Of a DNA stretch of 64,000 nucleotides, positions 13,065-51,620 are shown one piece after another (position 1 is the stretch's first letter; the number at the start of each line of letters is the position of its first letter). Below the pieces are notes generated by a model. It was not told the origin of the DNA. It saw only the letters and a program-made list of their open reading frames with translations, and searched no databases. Source of the stretch: Liolophura sinensis (Eukaryota; Mollusca; Polyplacophora; Chitonida; Chitonidae). Position numbers and translations under genes: made by a program. The stretch spans positions 14,275,844 through 14,339,843 of the forward strand of contig NC_088296.1 in NCBI RefSeq assembly GCF_032854445.1, written 5' to 3'.

Positions 13065-13322
13065 GGCCCCGGTGGCTCAGTTCATTAGCGCACTAGCGCA
13101 GCGCCAGGACCTTGGAGCCTCTCACAAATGCGGTCGCTGTGAGTTCAAGTCCAGCTCATGCTGACTTTCTCCCCGCACTACATGGAAAAGTCTGAAAGAA
13201 ACCTGCGGATGGTCGTTGGTTTCTCCCGGGGTCTCTCTGGTTTCCTCCCACTATAAGTGGTATAAGTGCAATATTCTTGAGTACGGCGTAAAGAAAAAGG
13301 TCAAATCAAATCAAATCAAATT
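13065..13322 (+). repeat. Full-length tRNA-derived SINE
   Basis: GGCCCCGGTGGCTCAGTTCA opens a tRNA-like head (A box GGTGGCTCAGTTCATTAGCG, B box GTGAGTTCAAGTCC). The family's central domain and an AAATCAAATCAAATCAAA tail follow. Confidence 0.85.
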
Positions 13323-14121
13323 GAATCATGAATTTATAATGTGAGTCACGTTATAACTTTGAAAATCATTTACCGGTTTAAGCGCTACAGGTACGAGCCT
13401 GATATTTACCCAGAGGCAATCATTTTTGAAAATGTTTGGGAATATCGATTTTTTGGCCAAAAATCTCTGGTATAGGCTCTTTGCATACACTCAGAGTAAT
13501 CTATGAAGAATATTTATTTTCGCAAATATCTCCTAGAAAACATTTATTGAGTAGAAAGGCATAATCCTAGTTTTTACATCACTTTCAACGATTTTAGGAC
13601 GAAAAACAAATATACAGCATAGACATAGATTTATTTTTATACTTCTCCAGTTACGTATAGCCATTTGCCAGCTGTCACACTCGTCGCTGGCTCAAAGACA
13701 TATAATTGTGGCTGTAACAGCTGATACCTGGAGGCTACACACCTGAGATGCAACTTGTTTTAATATACATATAGATGAACTGTCACCTTCACTTCTTTGT
13801 TTCTTTGGGGTTTAACATCGCTTTGTGCGTTATTGCGGTTATGGTGTGACGGTGTCTCCCTGTAGCAGGCTGGAACAAATGCCGCCATATTTGTAATGCT
13901 GCATTACCCTATCCTAAAGGCACTGGACACATCGCCCCACCCAGTCACACTTTACTTTACCTGTTCCTCTTAAGGCCATTAGTACCGTTGTTAAATTGGT
14001 GACACACACACCGACAACTGAAACACAGCACTGAATGGCTTAATATTCTAATAGGTGGAAAACACAGAATTTTCTAGAAAAAGTGTTGTGATACAATTCT
14101 CAGATATCTGCAAAAAAAGAC
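13323..14121. other. Gene-free spacer
   Basis: No ORF of note. Part of it (13660-13740) contains GCCAGCTGTCACACTCGTCG, related to an interspersed repeat also seen at 29560-29700 and 52380-52480. Confidence 0.45.
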
Positions 14122-14303
14122 AGTAGTAGAGAACGTTGCAAACGTGTCGTTTTAAAGAGGCATAATTGAAGAAGCGCAAGGTGTAGTTGAGTCCGCGCTT
14201 TGCCTGTGACGTCACAAGTCATGCGCAGCCTGCGGACTCAAGGACACACCTGCATCTCCTCAATTGCTCCTCCTCAATAAGACACGTTTGCAACAGTCTA
14301 CGG
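14122..14303. repeat. Palindromic pair of Polinton termini (internal)
   Basis: 14122-14214 repeats the outer end of the TIR, from AGTAGTAGAGAACGTTGCAA to TGACGTCA. Then 14215-14303 returns as its reverse complement (ending CTCCTCAATAAGACACGTTT and GCAACAGTCT). The centre is near the CRE at 14207-14214. The result is a roughly 180-base hairpin with a Polinton terminus at both ends, placed just before the integrase remnant. Confidence 0.75.
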
Positions 14304-14555
14304 AATCATCGGTTTGCGCCCATAGGTGAGGTCCATTTCGTTCGCGCCAACACTGACCCATGGGCGCCCCGAGCGAGGGCAGCTCCTTCAGCGCAGCTTT
14401 TTCAGCTCCTTCTGATCCTTTGCGCCCAAACTGACCCATGGGTGATCACGTGGTCTGTTTTGGCCTTTGAATTTTGTTGACGAATGCATGGACACTGGAT
14501 TTATATCATCTGTTTGGGGTAGGTTCTGTCACTATATACGGACACAAGGACGACA

Positions 14556-15355
14556 GTGGACTATGTCTCGCATCGGCCGCCAGCCAGGTCGCTAGCAGCA
14601 ACAGCATCCTTTCGCCGTAAAGCGGCGGGGTCAGAGAACGCTCGAGGGCAGAGATTTAGACCCGGTCGTACCGCTCTCCATGCATTCTACTACGACCGCG
14701 ACAGTCCAGCGGCTTACAGCTGTGTTCTGCCCTTGCTCAAGGCAGCCCGGCAACATGGACTCAAAGTGAGTCAGGCCCGCGTGTCGGCTTGGCTGGCCCA
14801 GCAGGGCATGTACACGCTGCACCGCCCCGCTCGACGGGTTATAGACAGTCAGTGGCAAGCGGACCTGGTCGACATGACAGCGTATGCCAAAGAGAACGAC
14901 GACAACCGTTACCTACTTACCTGCATCGAGTTCCTCTCCAAGTATGCTTGGGTGGTTCCACTGCGCATCAAGTGCCTCAAGTCTTGTACGGTCCACCCAC
15001 ATCCAAACGATCGGTGTACCATTATCGCGCCGGCGATCTGGTGCGTGTAAGTAAAGTGAAAGGGAAATTCGAAAAATCGTTACCTCTCGAATCGGAGCAC
15101 GGAAACGTTCCGCATCGTCCGCACCCACCTTTCGTCAGCCTGTCGTGTACACACTGGAGGACTAGAACGGGGAACAGTTGCTCGCGACGTTTTACTAGAC
15201 CGATCTGCAACCGGTGACGGCCGCGGCAGACCAGTTTTATCAGGTGGGGAAGATCTAAAAAAGGGAAGTTCGCCGAGGAAAACTGTACTATTCGGTGAAG
15301 TGGGACGGCTATCCACCCAGCTTAAACCAGACGCTACTCCGTTGGTCTCGTAAGC
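14556..15355 (+). pseudogene. Polinton-type integrase (DDE recombinase), degenerate
   Basis: The plus-strand frame from 14556 gives an N-terminal part followed by a retroviral-like integrase core start. Its first catalytic Asp is in DSQWQADLVDM (about residues 105-115), and ENDDNRYLLTCIEFLSKYAW follows. Reading then shifts at about 14975-15000. The region holding the second Asp and the Glu of the DDE triad is missing. The next frame (from about 15000) resumes with the C-terminal domain (YRAGDLVRVSKVKGKFEK). A chromodomain-like stretch (YYSVKWDGYPPS) follows at 15285-15325 after a stop. Integrases with a C-terminal chromodomain are typical of Polintons. With the catalytic core deleted it cannot be active. 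Confidence 0.75.
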
Positions 15356-15760
15356 CTTTGTCCCCGCCACCACCGCCGCCGTCACCATCACCATCACCAT
15401 CGTCGTCGCCGAGTGACATCGCGCGTGGGTTTGACTGCACCGTCCTGGAACTGACGTACACCCAGCTACCCACCACGGCGTTTACCGCCGTGCAGAACGC
15501 GTCCATAGACCATGCCACCACCCCCGGTTGAAGTTTACGGGATTTCCCAGTTCACCCCAGCTCTGCCGGCGTCATAAATCATCGCTCCCTAACAACACGT
15601 CGGTACCGATTACCGTTTCCACACCTGTCTATTTTCACCCAACACGGCGCGGCGCAGTAGGAGCCGCAGCAGCAGCAGTGGACGGAGCAGTCCGTCTACC
15701 TCGCCCTCCTCACCCGTGGCTGTACATCACCCTTACCCGTACATCTCGTGATCCGTAGCT
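15356..15760 (+). pseudogene. Proline-rich and downstream Polinton-region fragments, unrecognised
   Basis: 15295-15531 stays open through a Pro/Ser stretch after the chromodomain-like segment, then encodes an unrecognised tail (FDCTVLELTYTQLPT). 15528-15758 is open in another frame without recognisable similarity. GC content is clearly higher than in the flanking spacer, consistent with former coding DNA. Confidence 0.35.
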
Positions 15761-15831
15761 AACCCTACTTCTCTATCCATGAATACTCGATGGGAGCATA
15801 CGTTTCCCTGCATCGTTAGCGGACCGACAGG

Positions 15832-16393
15832 GTGAGAAAAGTCCATTTTTGTGGAGCACGCTCAGGCTCTCATTTACCCACCCCGCAACGCGTCGTCTTG
15901 TGTTACGGGGAGTGGAAGCCGTTGTACCCAACGTTCGGTTTGATGAAGGTGTACCCAGCCCGTCAGCATTCGACCCTGGGGAGCGGACGCATACTACTTG
16001 GTGTTGTTAAAAAAACCCCCTCGAGACGCGTCTCAAATTACTACAATCGCCAATCGGATGGTTGCGTAGCGGACGCAGTGTTTGAGGATGACACTGTCGA
16101 ACCTCACAGGTATTTCCTGGTTGATTTCAAGCAAGCCACACCCGACCACATGCGACTTCGCACACACATCTTCCTCGGGAGATTTAGCACGCCTACCTCC
16201 CCAAGTCATAAAACTTTGTACGCACGATCTGCCGAATCAGTTGTTTCCACGTCAACTTCCCACGAAGTCACGCAGGCTCCAGCATTACGGTCCCTTGCTC
16301 TCTTTGCTGGTTCAAACCACCCCTGCTATTCGCGGCATCGATCCGGGTTTACCTTGGTGTTTGTGTGAATGTGCTAGTAATGTGTTAAATTGA
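15832..16393 (+). pseudogene. Unrecognised ORFs in Polinton gene block
   Basis: A 178-residue frame (15832-16368) and an overlapping 103-residue frame (16082-16393) both sit in GC-rich, formerly coding DNA between the integrase and the capsid genes. I recognise neither. The second has a basic stretch (LPTKSRRLQHYG) in its C-terminal half. One real gene broken by a frameshift near 16100-16200 would explain the overlap. Confidence 0.35.
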
Positions 16394-16412
16394 AAATCTT
16401 TGCACCTTGGTC

Positions 16413-16547
16413 AAGAAAAGTGTTCCCTTGTATAAGAAAGGACGGTTTGTTCAATGCGGTGGTTACATTGGAGCGCTGCTTAGCTCCCTCCTCACCGCCG
16501 CACCAGCCCTCATCGGTGGCATTGTTAACACCATAGCTGGGATGTAA
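16413..16547 (+). CDS. Small hydrophobic capsid-associated peptide (pX-like), Polinton
   Basis: The frame ending at TAA 16545-16547 runs from a basic segment (VKKSVPLYKKGRF) into a glycine/alanine-rich hydrophobic stretch (GALLSSLLTAAPALIGGIVN), about 44 residues in all. Polintons and adintoviruses commonly encode such a basic-plus-hydrophobic mini-protein near the capsid genes. No ATG is evident at its start. The family call rests on composition and position. Confidence 0.45.
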   Translation, partial: KKSVPLYKKGRFVQCGGYIGALLSSLLTAAPALIGGIVNTIAGM

Positions 16548-16564
16548 CGCAGCACGCCAAGACA

Positions 16565-16795
16565 ATGACCTTGGTCGAGCCGCGGCTCTTGGAGACGCTC
16601 CCGTGGCCCCCACCCCCGTACCCCGTGTCTCCGTACCCCATGCCCAGTATTGTGAAAGACCTCAAGGCGCTCGACCAAGAGATGGCATCGATCCTCCATG
16701 ACACGACTCTGTCGGACGATGAGAAAATACAGCGTTGTCACCACACCCTTCAACGGTACCGTGCGTTTCAGGATCAATACCAAGTCGCGCAGTAG
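16565..16795 (+). CDS. Small Polinton ORF with helical C-terminus
   Basis: An intact 76-residue frame starting 17 bases after the hydrophobic peptide. The N-terminus is proline- and tyrosine-rich (PPPPYPVSPYPMP). The C-terminal half is charged and helical, with LSDDEKIQRCHHTLQRY. Short ORFs of this build occur in the same place in other Polintons, but their role is unknown to me. It is one of the few undamaged frames here. Confidence 0.45.
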   Translation: MTLVEPRLLETLPWPPPPYPVSPYPMPSIVKDLKALDQEMASILHDTTLSDDEKIQRCHHTLQRYRAFQDQYQVAQ

Positions 16796-16869
16796 CCGAG
16801 TCCGAAGACAAATCCGCCCATCGCCAAACCTCTTGGTAGTTTGAGCAAGGGGGAGATTCTCAAGAGCGT

Positions 16870-17223
16870 CCTTGTCGTTTTGGGGTGAAAAGCTGCCCTG
16901 CTCTGGGGCGACACCGAACGATGACACAACGATCGCTGGTGTGATTGGTTGCGGGAAAAGATGGACACACCAGCCAAGACGAAAAAATCCCCTTCTACAT
17001 CACGGTCTCTGCCCGCGCGGTCTCGCCTTCCGCCTCTTCCTCCTCCTTCCGCCAAAACCACTGCCACCACCACCACACCAAGCCGACCCAAGGGGAGACA
17101 ACAACGTGACCCTGACTGCGTCCGTCTCCAGCCATCCTACCCCAGCTAAATTGGAGTCCGTATTAATTACCAGCGCCAAATGGAAAGAAGGTCAGTCCGC
17201 CTGGAGGAGATCACCTCGCCAAC
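16870..17223 (+). pseudogene. Unassigned remnant between small ORFs and penton-like gene
   Basis: Frames 16872-17249 and 16949-17149 are open. The first contains TLTASVSSHPTPAKLESVL and runs into the start of the penton-like remnant in a different frame. Pro/Thr-rich composition only; no family recognised. Confidence 0.3.
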
Positions 17224-17985
17224 TTGGTTTACGTGACGTTGCCCAGTAAAAGCTCGCTCGACTACTTCCCCAGCAATACCTTGACGCATTTCACCACCCA
17301 ACTGTCACAGCCCATGCATTTGATTGGTAACTGGGAATGTGGGTTGGTAGAAATACATTACCCCGTACCTGGTTCAACTTGCGGCAAGACGAGGTGTGGT
17401 ATGTCTTCGACTCTAAAGAGGACCCGTAACGCGCTAAGCATAAGTTAACATTTCCAGCAGGCTATTAACCTTCACCCAAAGATCTCGCCAAGTGCCTGAC
17501 CGACTTGTTGACCGACACACACATCCCTTTACACAAGCCTTACGCCGGTGATTTGACGTTCGGTTTCGATAATGTGTAGCGGAAATACAGACTGCCTTTC
17601 AGAAACAACTTAGGCTCGGTTTCAGCCCGTGTCTGAAGTAGGTCATGAATGAACGGGGTGGGAGGGAAGCAGGTCATGAATTTACCCCACGATTGGCTCA
17701 TGGGGCCGGGGGATGAGCCGCATATGGGTGCCGAGGATTTACATGCCACCACTCCCACGATGTACGTGTGCACAGACATTATCGAACCGCGTGTGGTGGG
17801 AGAGACGCTGCTGCGGCTGGTCACCACGAAAGGGGAGTGCGGGCAGCACATTTCTAAGACCTTCCAACACGTGGAATACATCCCCGTGCGCGCAAGCATT
17901 TCTCGACGGTTGAAATTGATATCAGGGATTACACGGGCCAACCAGTCGCATTTGAACGTCAAGTGGTCCTGACACTTCACTCTCG
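17224..17985 (+). pseudogene. Penton-like minor capsid protein, degenerate (Polinton)
   Basis: The first frame (17224-17448) holds a motif widely seen in invertebrate Polinton proteins: LPSKSSLDYFPSNTL, a short gap, then LIGNWECGLVEIHYP. After a gap with stops, 17649-17972 resumes in another frame with TPTMYVCTDIIEPRVVGETL and FQHVEYIPVRASIS, and a third frame continues into the 3' end. I infer this to be the single jelly-roll minor capsid (penton-like) protein from its position upstream of the major capsid gene. The family membership is surer than the functional label. Confidence 0.5.
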
Positions 17986-18009
17986 ACAGCGGCGCGCATT
18001 ACCTTTGCA

Positions 18010-18267
18010 ATGTGCGTCGTAGACATCCCCGTCATGTGCCGATCCTACATCCGCTATTACACCAAGGAAGCCGGCGGAAGTGGGTTACCTGCTTTTTGGG
18101 GTGCCAATGTACAGCGTGTTCACGGCTTGCTCGGCAGTTTCATGAAAATGGTGCAGCCCTTGTTAAAGCAGGCTGTAAAAGCGTTGGGTGAAACTGCGTT
18201 ACGTGCCGGACTGAAAGTCATTGACGACGTGTGGGAGGAGGGAGTGCCGGTGAGCCAGGCTTTGTAA
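18010..18267 (+). CDS. pVI-like membrane-active/minor virion protein, Polinton
   Basis: An 85-residue open frame. It has a Gly-rich segment (EAGGSGLPAFWGANVQRVHG) followed by an amphipathic helical stretch (MVQPLLKQAVKALGETALRA, then GLKVIDDVWEEG). This order is shared by a small protein found next to the capsid genes in many Polintons and compared with adenovirus pVI. The C-terminal basic tail expected in the family appears cut short by the stop at 18267. Whether it is expressed is unknown. Confidence 0.45.
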   Translation: MCVVDIPVMCRSYIRYYTKEAGGSGLPAFWGANVQRVHGLLGSFMKMVQPLLKQAVKALGETALRAGLKVIDDVWEEGVPVSQAL

Positions 18268-18452
18268 CGACACGCTTTGGAGGGGGAAAACAGCTGGCAG
18301 TCGCTACGCCCAGTGCAGGATGCTGGGCAAGCTGAACGGGGTGGGAGGGACGTATGTTAAAAGGAAGGTCCCACGCACCGACTCCACTCATCACCTGCAC
18401 GCAGGACTAATAAGATGCGCTGTATCCACTCAAAAACCCCGCTCCGCACCGG

Positions 18453-19606
18453 ATGTTTTTAGCTTATGCCATGGCTCTCCCCCTGGCCGAGTGTTGTTCG
18501 TCGGTCAGAAGTGACTTTAATTTGTGGACCTTACCCTCTGCCGACACTAGCATTCGTAAAAGGTCGCTGGGATACTGGCCCTTCGCCAGCCTAAGCGACG
18601 TGGGGCCGGTGGAATTTCTCATCACCAACACGGAGTGTGACACTTACTTAGACTTGGCCAACACTTGGCCTGTGGCTGCATTCGCTGTGGCAACAGGTTA
18701 ACGTCTCCCTGAACGACAAACTCAACACCACTTCCACCAACATGCACCCGTACCGTGACTACTTGGAGACGTTGTTGTCCTACATCACCTTCTGAACAAC
18801 GTGTCCCTCGGCATCCGACTCACCCCGTCCAAGGACGCGCTTGCCTCGATGTGAGGAGGGTCCCGACTACAAGGCTCGCTTGGAAGAGGTGTTGATCTTT
18901 GTGTACAAAGTCAAAGTCACCAGTGGCGTTCAACTTGGGCATTTGATAGCGATAGCGAAAGCCCCTGCCAAGTACCCTATGCGTGCTGACCAAGTTTTTC
19001 TCCGTGCCCAAAGGCCACACCCTCATCAACGAACAAAACCTATTTCTGGGCAGCTTACGGGCACGCTTAGTGGTGGGATGTGTGAGCAACACGGCTTTTG
19101 ACGGCAGCTAAGCTAAAAATCCGTTCCATTTCCGGCACTTTTACACAAACTTAGTGGCCTTGCATGTCGGCGGAAGTCAAATCCATGCCAAGCCCCTGAC
19201 ACCCGACTTCGAGATTGGAAATTTGGTCAGAACGTACATGGACCTCTTTACCAACACGGGAAAAGTGTTTCACCACAAGGCGAACTCCATCCTTTGCACC
19301 GCGTTGGCCAAAGGCAACACGCTGTTTTGTTTCGACGTGGCCTGCAATCTTCACGACGATCACCAACTGAACATAGTCCAGCGGTTTTCCAGACCACTGC
19401 CGGAAAACAATAAGGTGGTGTACTATGCCGAATTCAACAATATCATAGAAACAGACAAAAGCCGAAACGTGCTCTGTGACTTTGCCAGTCGAAAAAACAA
19501 AAAAACATGGACACGGTGCAATTGCAACGTGTGCTTCAGGCGGATGTGTTTACCCGCGCTGTGCTGGGGGATGTTTACGCTCGAGACCAGCTCCCTCACT
19601 AAGTGA
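18453..19606 (+). pseudogene. Double jelly-roll major capsid protein, degenerate (Polinton)
   Basis: Segments of one protein are spread over all three plus frames. They are 18453-18701 (GPVEFLITNTECDTYLDLAN), about 18694-18795 (VSLNDKLNTTSTN), 18841-18990 (VTSGVQLGHLIAIAKAP), 18990-19120 in the next frame (LINEQNLFLGSLRARL), and 19154-19606 (GGSQIHAKPLTPDFEIGN, then YYAEFNNIIETDKSRNVLCD). The order and spacing fit the conserved Polinton major capsid. At least four frameshifts and an internal deletion near 18800-18840 make it non-functional. The longest surviving frame is the C-terminal 150 residues. Confidence 0.7.
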
Positions 19607-19695
19607 CCCACACACCCTGGGCCTGCATCATCCACACAGACACGTGCCTCCGGCTGGGACAACATTGGATAGCCGTCTTCATAGACACATAGGAC
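19540..19695 (+). pseudogene. Adenain-like maturation protease remnant (Polinton)
   Basis: Overlapping the end of the capsid frame, another frame reads VFTRAVLGDVYARDQLP, a stop, then WACIIHTD and HWIAVFIDT. This matches the N-terminal part of adenovirus-type cysteine proteases, where the His of the HW motif is catalytic. The Cys-containing C-terminal half is absent. Confidence 0.5.
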
Positions 19696-19699
19696 CCAC

Positions 19700-20320
19700 C
19701 ACTGAACGTGGAATGATCGGCGGCTGCAGACCCTCGGCACGGCCGTGTGTGGACAATAGCCCCCCCCCCCGTTTTTTATCACTACACAAGCCAGTTGGCT
19801 GCAAAATAACGTTCTTTCCATGTTTTTTTCCTTTTCCACATGTTATGAAATAAAAAACAAAAAAATTATTAAAGAGAAAATGACAGTCGCATACAGTGGT
19901 GTTTTGACTTTTTATTTCAGCCTTCAACGGCCAGACATTAGAAGGGCATGGTATATAACTGTCGGGGATAGTCAGGTCAAATATCCAGGTAAGTGGTGTT
20001 TACATCGTCCGGCATTACTTCCCACTTTTCGAATAGAAAAAAGTAAAAGCATCTTTCATTTGTGTGTAGGAATACACCATGTTGCCTCTCATACGCATAT
20101 TGTGGTTCACATCACTTGGGCTTTGGTGGTCGCGCAGCACGGAGAGGTAAACGTCTTCATCCGCGCCCCAAGCGCTAACGCCTTTGCAGGAGAGCTTGTC
20201 TTTACTATTCATAATAGTACGCCTTCGAACACAAATTGGACGATAGCGTCAACAGTCCACTCAAATTGATAAACGTATGACGGGGCTGTTCCCCCTCCGC
20301 CTCGTATACTGCCTGCAGCT
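19700..20320. other. Non-coding gap between protease and polymerase remnants
   Basis: Contains a C10 run (19761-19770) and AT-rich sequence with a possible shared polyadenylation zone (AATAAA-like at 19849). No gene recognised. Confidence 0.4.
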
Positions 20321-20325
20321 TAGGT

Positions 20326-20720
20326 TTACCCAAGGATTCCCAGTCCGGGTGAGATCAGGCCATGTACGCGGAGTCCGTGTCCATATCGCATTACTGTCAG
20401 TCCGCCTTGTCCGCCAAAAAAACGAATCATGAAATCATAATAAAACTCCAACGTACGGAATTTGGCACACTGGTACACCATACATCCTATTTGCAAGGGT
20501 AGGCTGTAACGAATGGTTCTCTTGCTGTGCCCTATTTTCGGTACGGCACCGTACACTTTTCAGTAACTTGCGCGTCTTCATCACATCGACATGACGGTCT
20601 TCGTTTGTGACGGTTTTGCCATAGCCGGAATTTCCCAACAACTTCATCGTTTCCCCGGTAAGAGCCTTGGCAGGGTCGGCGTCCCCTTCTCGCCGGGCTT
20701 GGCTGACGGCACCCGCGCAT
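20326..20720 (-). pseudogene. Protein-primed DNA polymerase B, C-terminal fragment (Polinton)
   Basis: The minus-strand frame from about 20720 reads DPAKALTGETMKLLGNSGYG then KTVTNEDRH, the family B polymerase motif B region (Lys-x-x-x-Asn-Ser-x-Tyr-Gly type). After a shift near 20550, another frame gives QCAKFRTLEFYYDFM. A third frame contains MDTDSAYM, the catalytic motif C (Asp-Thr-Asp-Ser at 20370-20381). Everything upstream (exonuclease domain, palm motif A) is gone, since the TIR region begins within 400 bases. Opposite orientation to the capsid genes is normal for Polintons. Confidence 0.7.
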
Positions 20721-20875
20721 GATTGGAAGGAGGCTACATATCATTGGAAATACGAGGTCTACGGGACCAATACTACGGCATACAAATTTATTTCATTGTT
20801 GTATGTATAACCATAGTAGAGTAGAATATAACTATAGTAGAGTCACATTCCGTTTAAACATGTGAATCATACAGC

Positions 20876-20990
20876 GCCAAAGGCTGGTCCCCGTCTACAG
20901 CCGTGTCAACAAGCGGTGCTATTCCCCCTGAAATTCTTTCTCACAAGTGGTATTGCTGATTCTGATGTACGAAATATGACATGGGTTTAT
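20876..20990 (+). repeat. Dispersed repeat shared with 58580-58720
   Basis: CTACAGCCGTGTCAACAA, a short gap, then ATTCCCC and TCTCACAA occur here and at 58590-58650. Family unknown. Confidence 0.55.
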
Positions 20991-21124
20991 ACTGCATCGT
21001 ATGATAAATACGTCGGTTTTAGTCGACGGCCTAACAACACCGAGGCTATCAGGAAAGACTGAAAATAAACAAAAATCACCTAGGCTATCTGGAAAAGCTG
21101 AAAATGACACAAATCCAACGAAGA

Positions 21125-21478
21125 CACTACTGCTGACATCGATTTGACAACAGATGTTCCTATGTAATATTTTTTTTGCGATACGAATTTCTTCACCCAC
21201 CCTGTTTGCAACCAGGGAAATCACGTTGTCTCTAGCTTTTGGATTGTTTAACAGAATAGCTTGCCATGTCACATAATCATCTGTGGGTATCGGCAGTCAT
21301 ACATTTTCATGTATGTGCAGAATAGTGGCCGGCGATGACCTAGCGAGCATGATGGCAGGTGGGCTTAGATTAGCCTTACAGCGCCACCTTTAATGTCCCA
21401 ATAATTATTGTTTCATTGAATTTTACATAAACCCGTTTAAAAAGGTGGGCTTAGGTGAGCCATACAGGTCATCGCGCG
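21125..21478 (+). repeat. TIR inner-edge segment, direct copy B
   Basis: Direct repeat of 3885-4230, more diverged (about a tenth of positions differ) than the inverted arm copy beside it at 21489-21690. B and the arm copy are head to head with only about 10 bases between them, making an imperfect palindrome around 21480. Confidence 0.85.
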
Positions 21479-21876
21479 CCGCTGTTCGCTTCTGCACATA
21501 GATGAAAAGGTATGACTTCCGATACCAAGAGATAATAATGTGACATGACAAGCTATTCTTTAAGACAATCCACAAGCTAGAGACCACGCGATTTCCCTGG
21601 TTGCAAACAGGATGGGTGAAGAAATTCGTCCTGCAAAAAAAAGTATTACATAGGAAAATGCCCGTTGTCAAATCAATGTCAGTAGTACTATACACACTGC
21701 TACAATGATATACTATAGAATTTTAGACTATACACTGATATATTATACAATGCTATACAGTGTTACACTATACAATGTTATTTTGCTCCCTTCTAGAGTA
21801 CGACTTCCTCATCCTCCTCGCTCATTGGACGACGCACCGTGGACCTCAACAAAATAACCGAGCGGGAAAACACACA

Positions 21877-21893
21877 CCCACCCAACCCAACCC
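21877..21893 (-). other. G-quadruplex candidate in right TIR
   Basis: C-rich on the plus strand (CCCACCCAACCCAACCC), so the minus strand has the same four G3 runs as 3672-3688, in mirrored position. Confidence 0.5.
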
Positions 21894-22263
21894 AACAGCT
21901 CATTGGTCCGCTTTGGCTCGTTTTGGCTCACGCAGCTCAACACGCAAACGTACAAGCCTACCCATTCCGAGCACATCTATGATGTCCAATACTTATTGTT
22001 TTATTCCAATTTACATAAAAAAGGCACCAAATCCAGAGAATATGACCACAGAAGCATACTATACGATACTATAGCTATACAATACTAGTTCGTGTGTATT
22101 TGTGTGTGTGATTTACCTTTCCGTGTTCAGTACGTTGATGGACACGCCAATCCCACAAGCGGTAAAAGGTCTTGTCACACCCTTTGCATTTCCACACACG
22201 CTGTTTTTCTTATCGCCGCTGGTGGCAGAGCAAATTACCAAATGGAGGTCACCCATTGTTCAG

Positions 22264-22332
22264 TTTTGGCGCGACATGGAGATGATGCTCTCGCGCGAGA
22301 CATTTTGGCGCGACATGGAACATGTGACGTCA
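22264..22332 (-). promoter_or_regulatory. CRE plus paired E2F-like sites in right TIR
   Basis: Mirror of 3234-3302: TTTTGGCGCG at 22264-22273 and 22303-22312, CTCGCGCGAG at 22290-22299, and TGACGTCA at 22325-22332. The module lies about 585 bases upstream of the receptor ATG at 22916 and could be read as part of its promoter region. Confidence 0.5.
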
Positions 22333-22691
22333 AGCGCAGAACGCGAGCTCAACGACACACCTGCGTCTCCTCAATTGCGCCTCGTCAATTGCTCCTCCTC
22401 AAAACGACACGTTTGCAACATTCTCTACTACTTACGTTCGACTTCCTGTTTTGAACAGAGTTCCCTATTTTCAAAAGCTTCAGATATAGTTAAGAACGAA
22501 CAGATGCTTAGTGCTGTAAAGGGCGTTATCATTCTCTAAATTAACACAAGAAACTAATGTTTGAAAAGAACTCATGTGGCCCCGCCTGAGTTATGTTAGC
22601 CTACAGATAAAGGAACGCCTTTTACAAGCAATAATCCTATGAGTTCGTGTGCAGTCAACCCAGTCTTTCACCGCTTTCATATCTGTTTGCA

Positions 22692-22704
22692 TTTTATATA
22701 TTTT
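22692..22704 (+). promoter_or_regulatory. TATA-like element upstream of EGF receptor exon 1
   Basis: TTTTATATATTTT about 215 bases before the ATG at 22916, mirrored at 2874-2886 for the leftward paralog. Position and sequence are compatible with a core promoter, but nothing else confirms it. Confidence 0.3.
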
Positions 22705-22915
22705 CTCTGTCTGAAAATGTGTTCTCTTACCAACTAGAAAGCGGATCACAGGAATGATTTAATTCATACGAAGGCTTTTCTCCGTATATTTTGATTCATT
22801 CCAGAGAAGCGCTTGTCTGGCGCTGAGGCACAGTCCTTGGACCGAATATGTGTTTATGTTATACATGAAGACCTTACAAGGTTTGCGCGCATATTTTTCA
22901 TCTAAACCATTGAAG

Positions 22916-50970
<28,055 letters not shown>

Positions 50971-51614
50971 ATAAAAGTTTAAGACAAGAGCAGCCATCAG
51001 GCTCAAAATCATCAGTAGTTAAAAATAGCTTTTCTCGTTAATTCTACCACGGTGCATGTGAGATTGTAAGTTTTTACCATTTAAACCCTTACAGGAATGG
51101 TTAGAACACAAGTCTTACTCAGTGTAAGTGACAAGAAGCTGAATTACAGGCAATAGGTGTGGCCATTTGTCAACTATCACCTTGTCGTTGCGGCTCTGGT
51201 TTTACTTTTCATACTGTTGTCTTTTTATATTGTACTAAAGATTTTTGCCTCAATGTAGAGAGGTATTGCTCACTGTATTTTAGCGTGGTTCTTACCGGAA
51301 ACCGATTGGCATTTCATCCGCGATGTCAAACTTGATTTTTTCCTTTCGTTGATATAAATGAAGATTTACGTCAGTAGGTTGTCGAGTAATCTACCTGGCT
51401 AAGTGCGGAGGCCCAATCCGTTAATTCCGGTCTCCTCCGTCCATAAATCTAAAACGAGAAACATTTTTTTAGCAGAATGATAAACACAAAATACATATTA
51501 AATATAACATTTTCTGATCTATCAGCCCTACTTATTCCTCCTCGGTGACCAGTCCACCATTTACATATGTATAACAATGTGTGGAAGATTCTACTACGTA
51601 CACTATATTTTGCA

Positions 51615-51620
51615 AATAAA
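51615..51620 (+). terminator. Candidate polyadenylation signal of receptor gene
   Basis: First clear AATAAA after the stop codon, 645 bases downstream, followed by an A-rich stretch. A second AATAAA lies at about 52144. Confidence 0.4.

Larger units (their letters stand above)
21489..22432 (-). repeat. Polinton right terminal inverted repeat
   Basis: Inverted partner of 3134-4077. It ends CTCTACTACT at 22432 and is directly followed by host sequence leading to the receptor's first exon about 480 bases further on. Confidence 0.7.

Noticed and set aside
14187-14480. 97-codon frame upstream of the integrase
   Set aside because: Its first half is the palindromic Polinton terminus; no similarity beyond that.
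14556-20720. Intact virus or active Polinton
   Set aside because: The integrase core is missing, the capsid and polymerase are frameshifted and truncated, and no ATPase was found.
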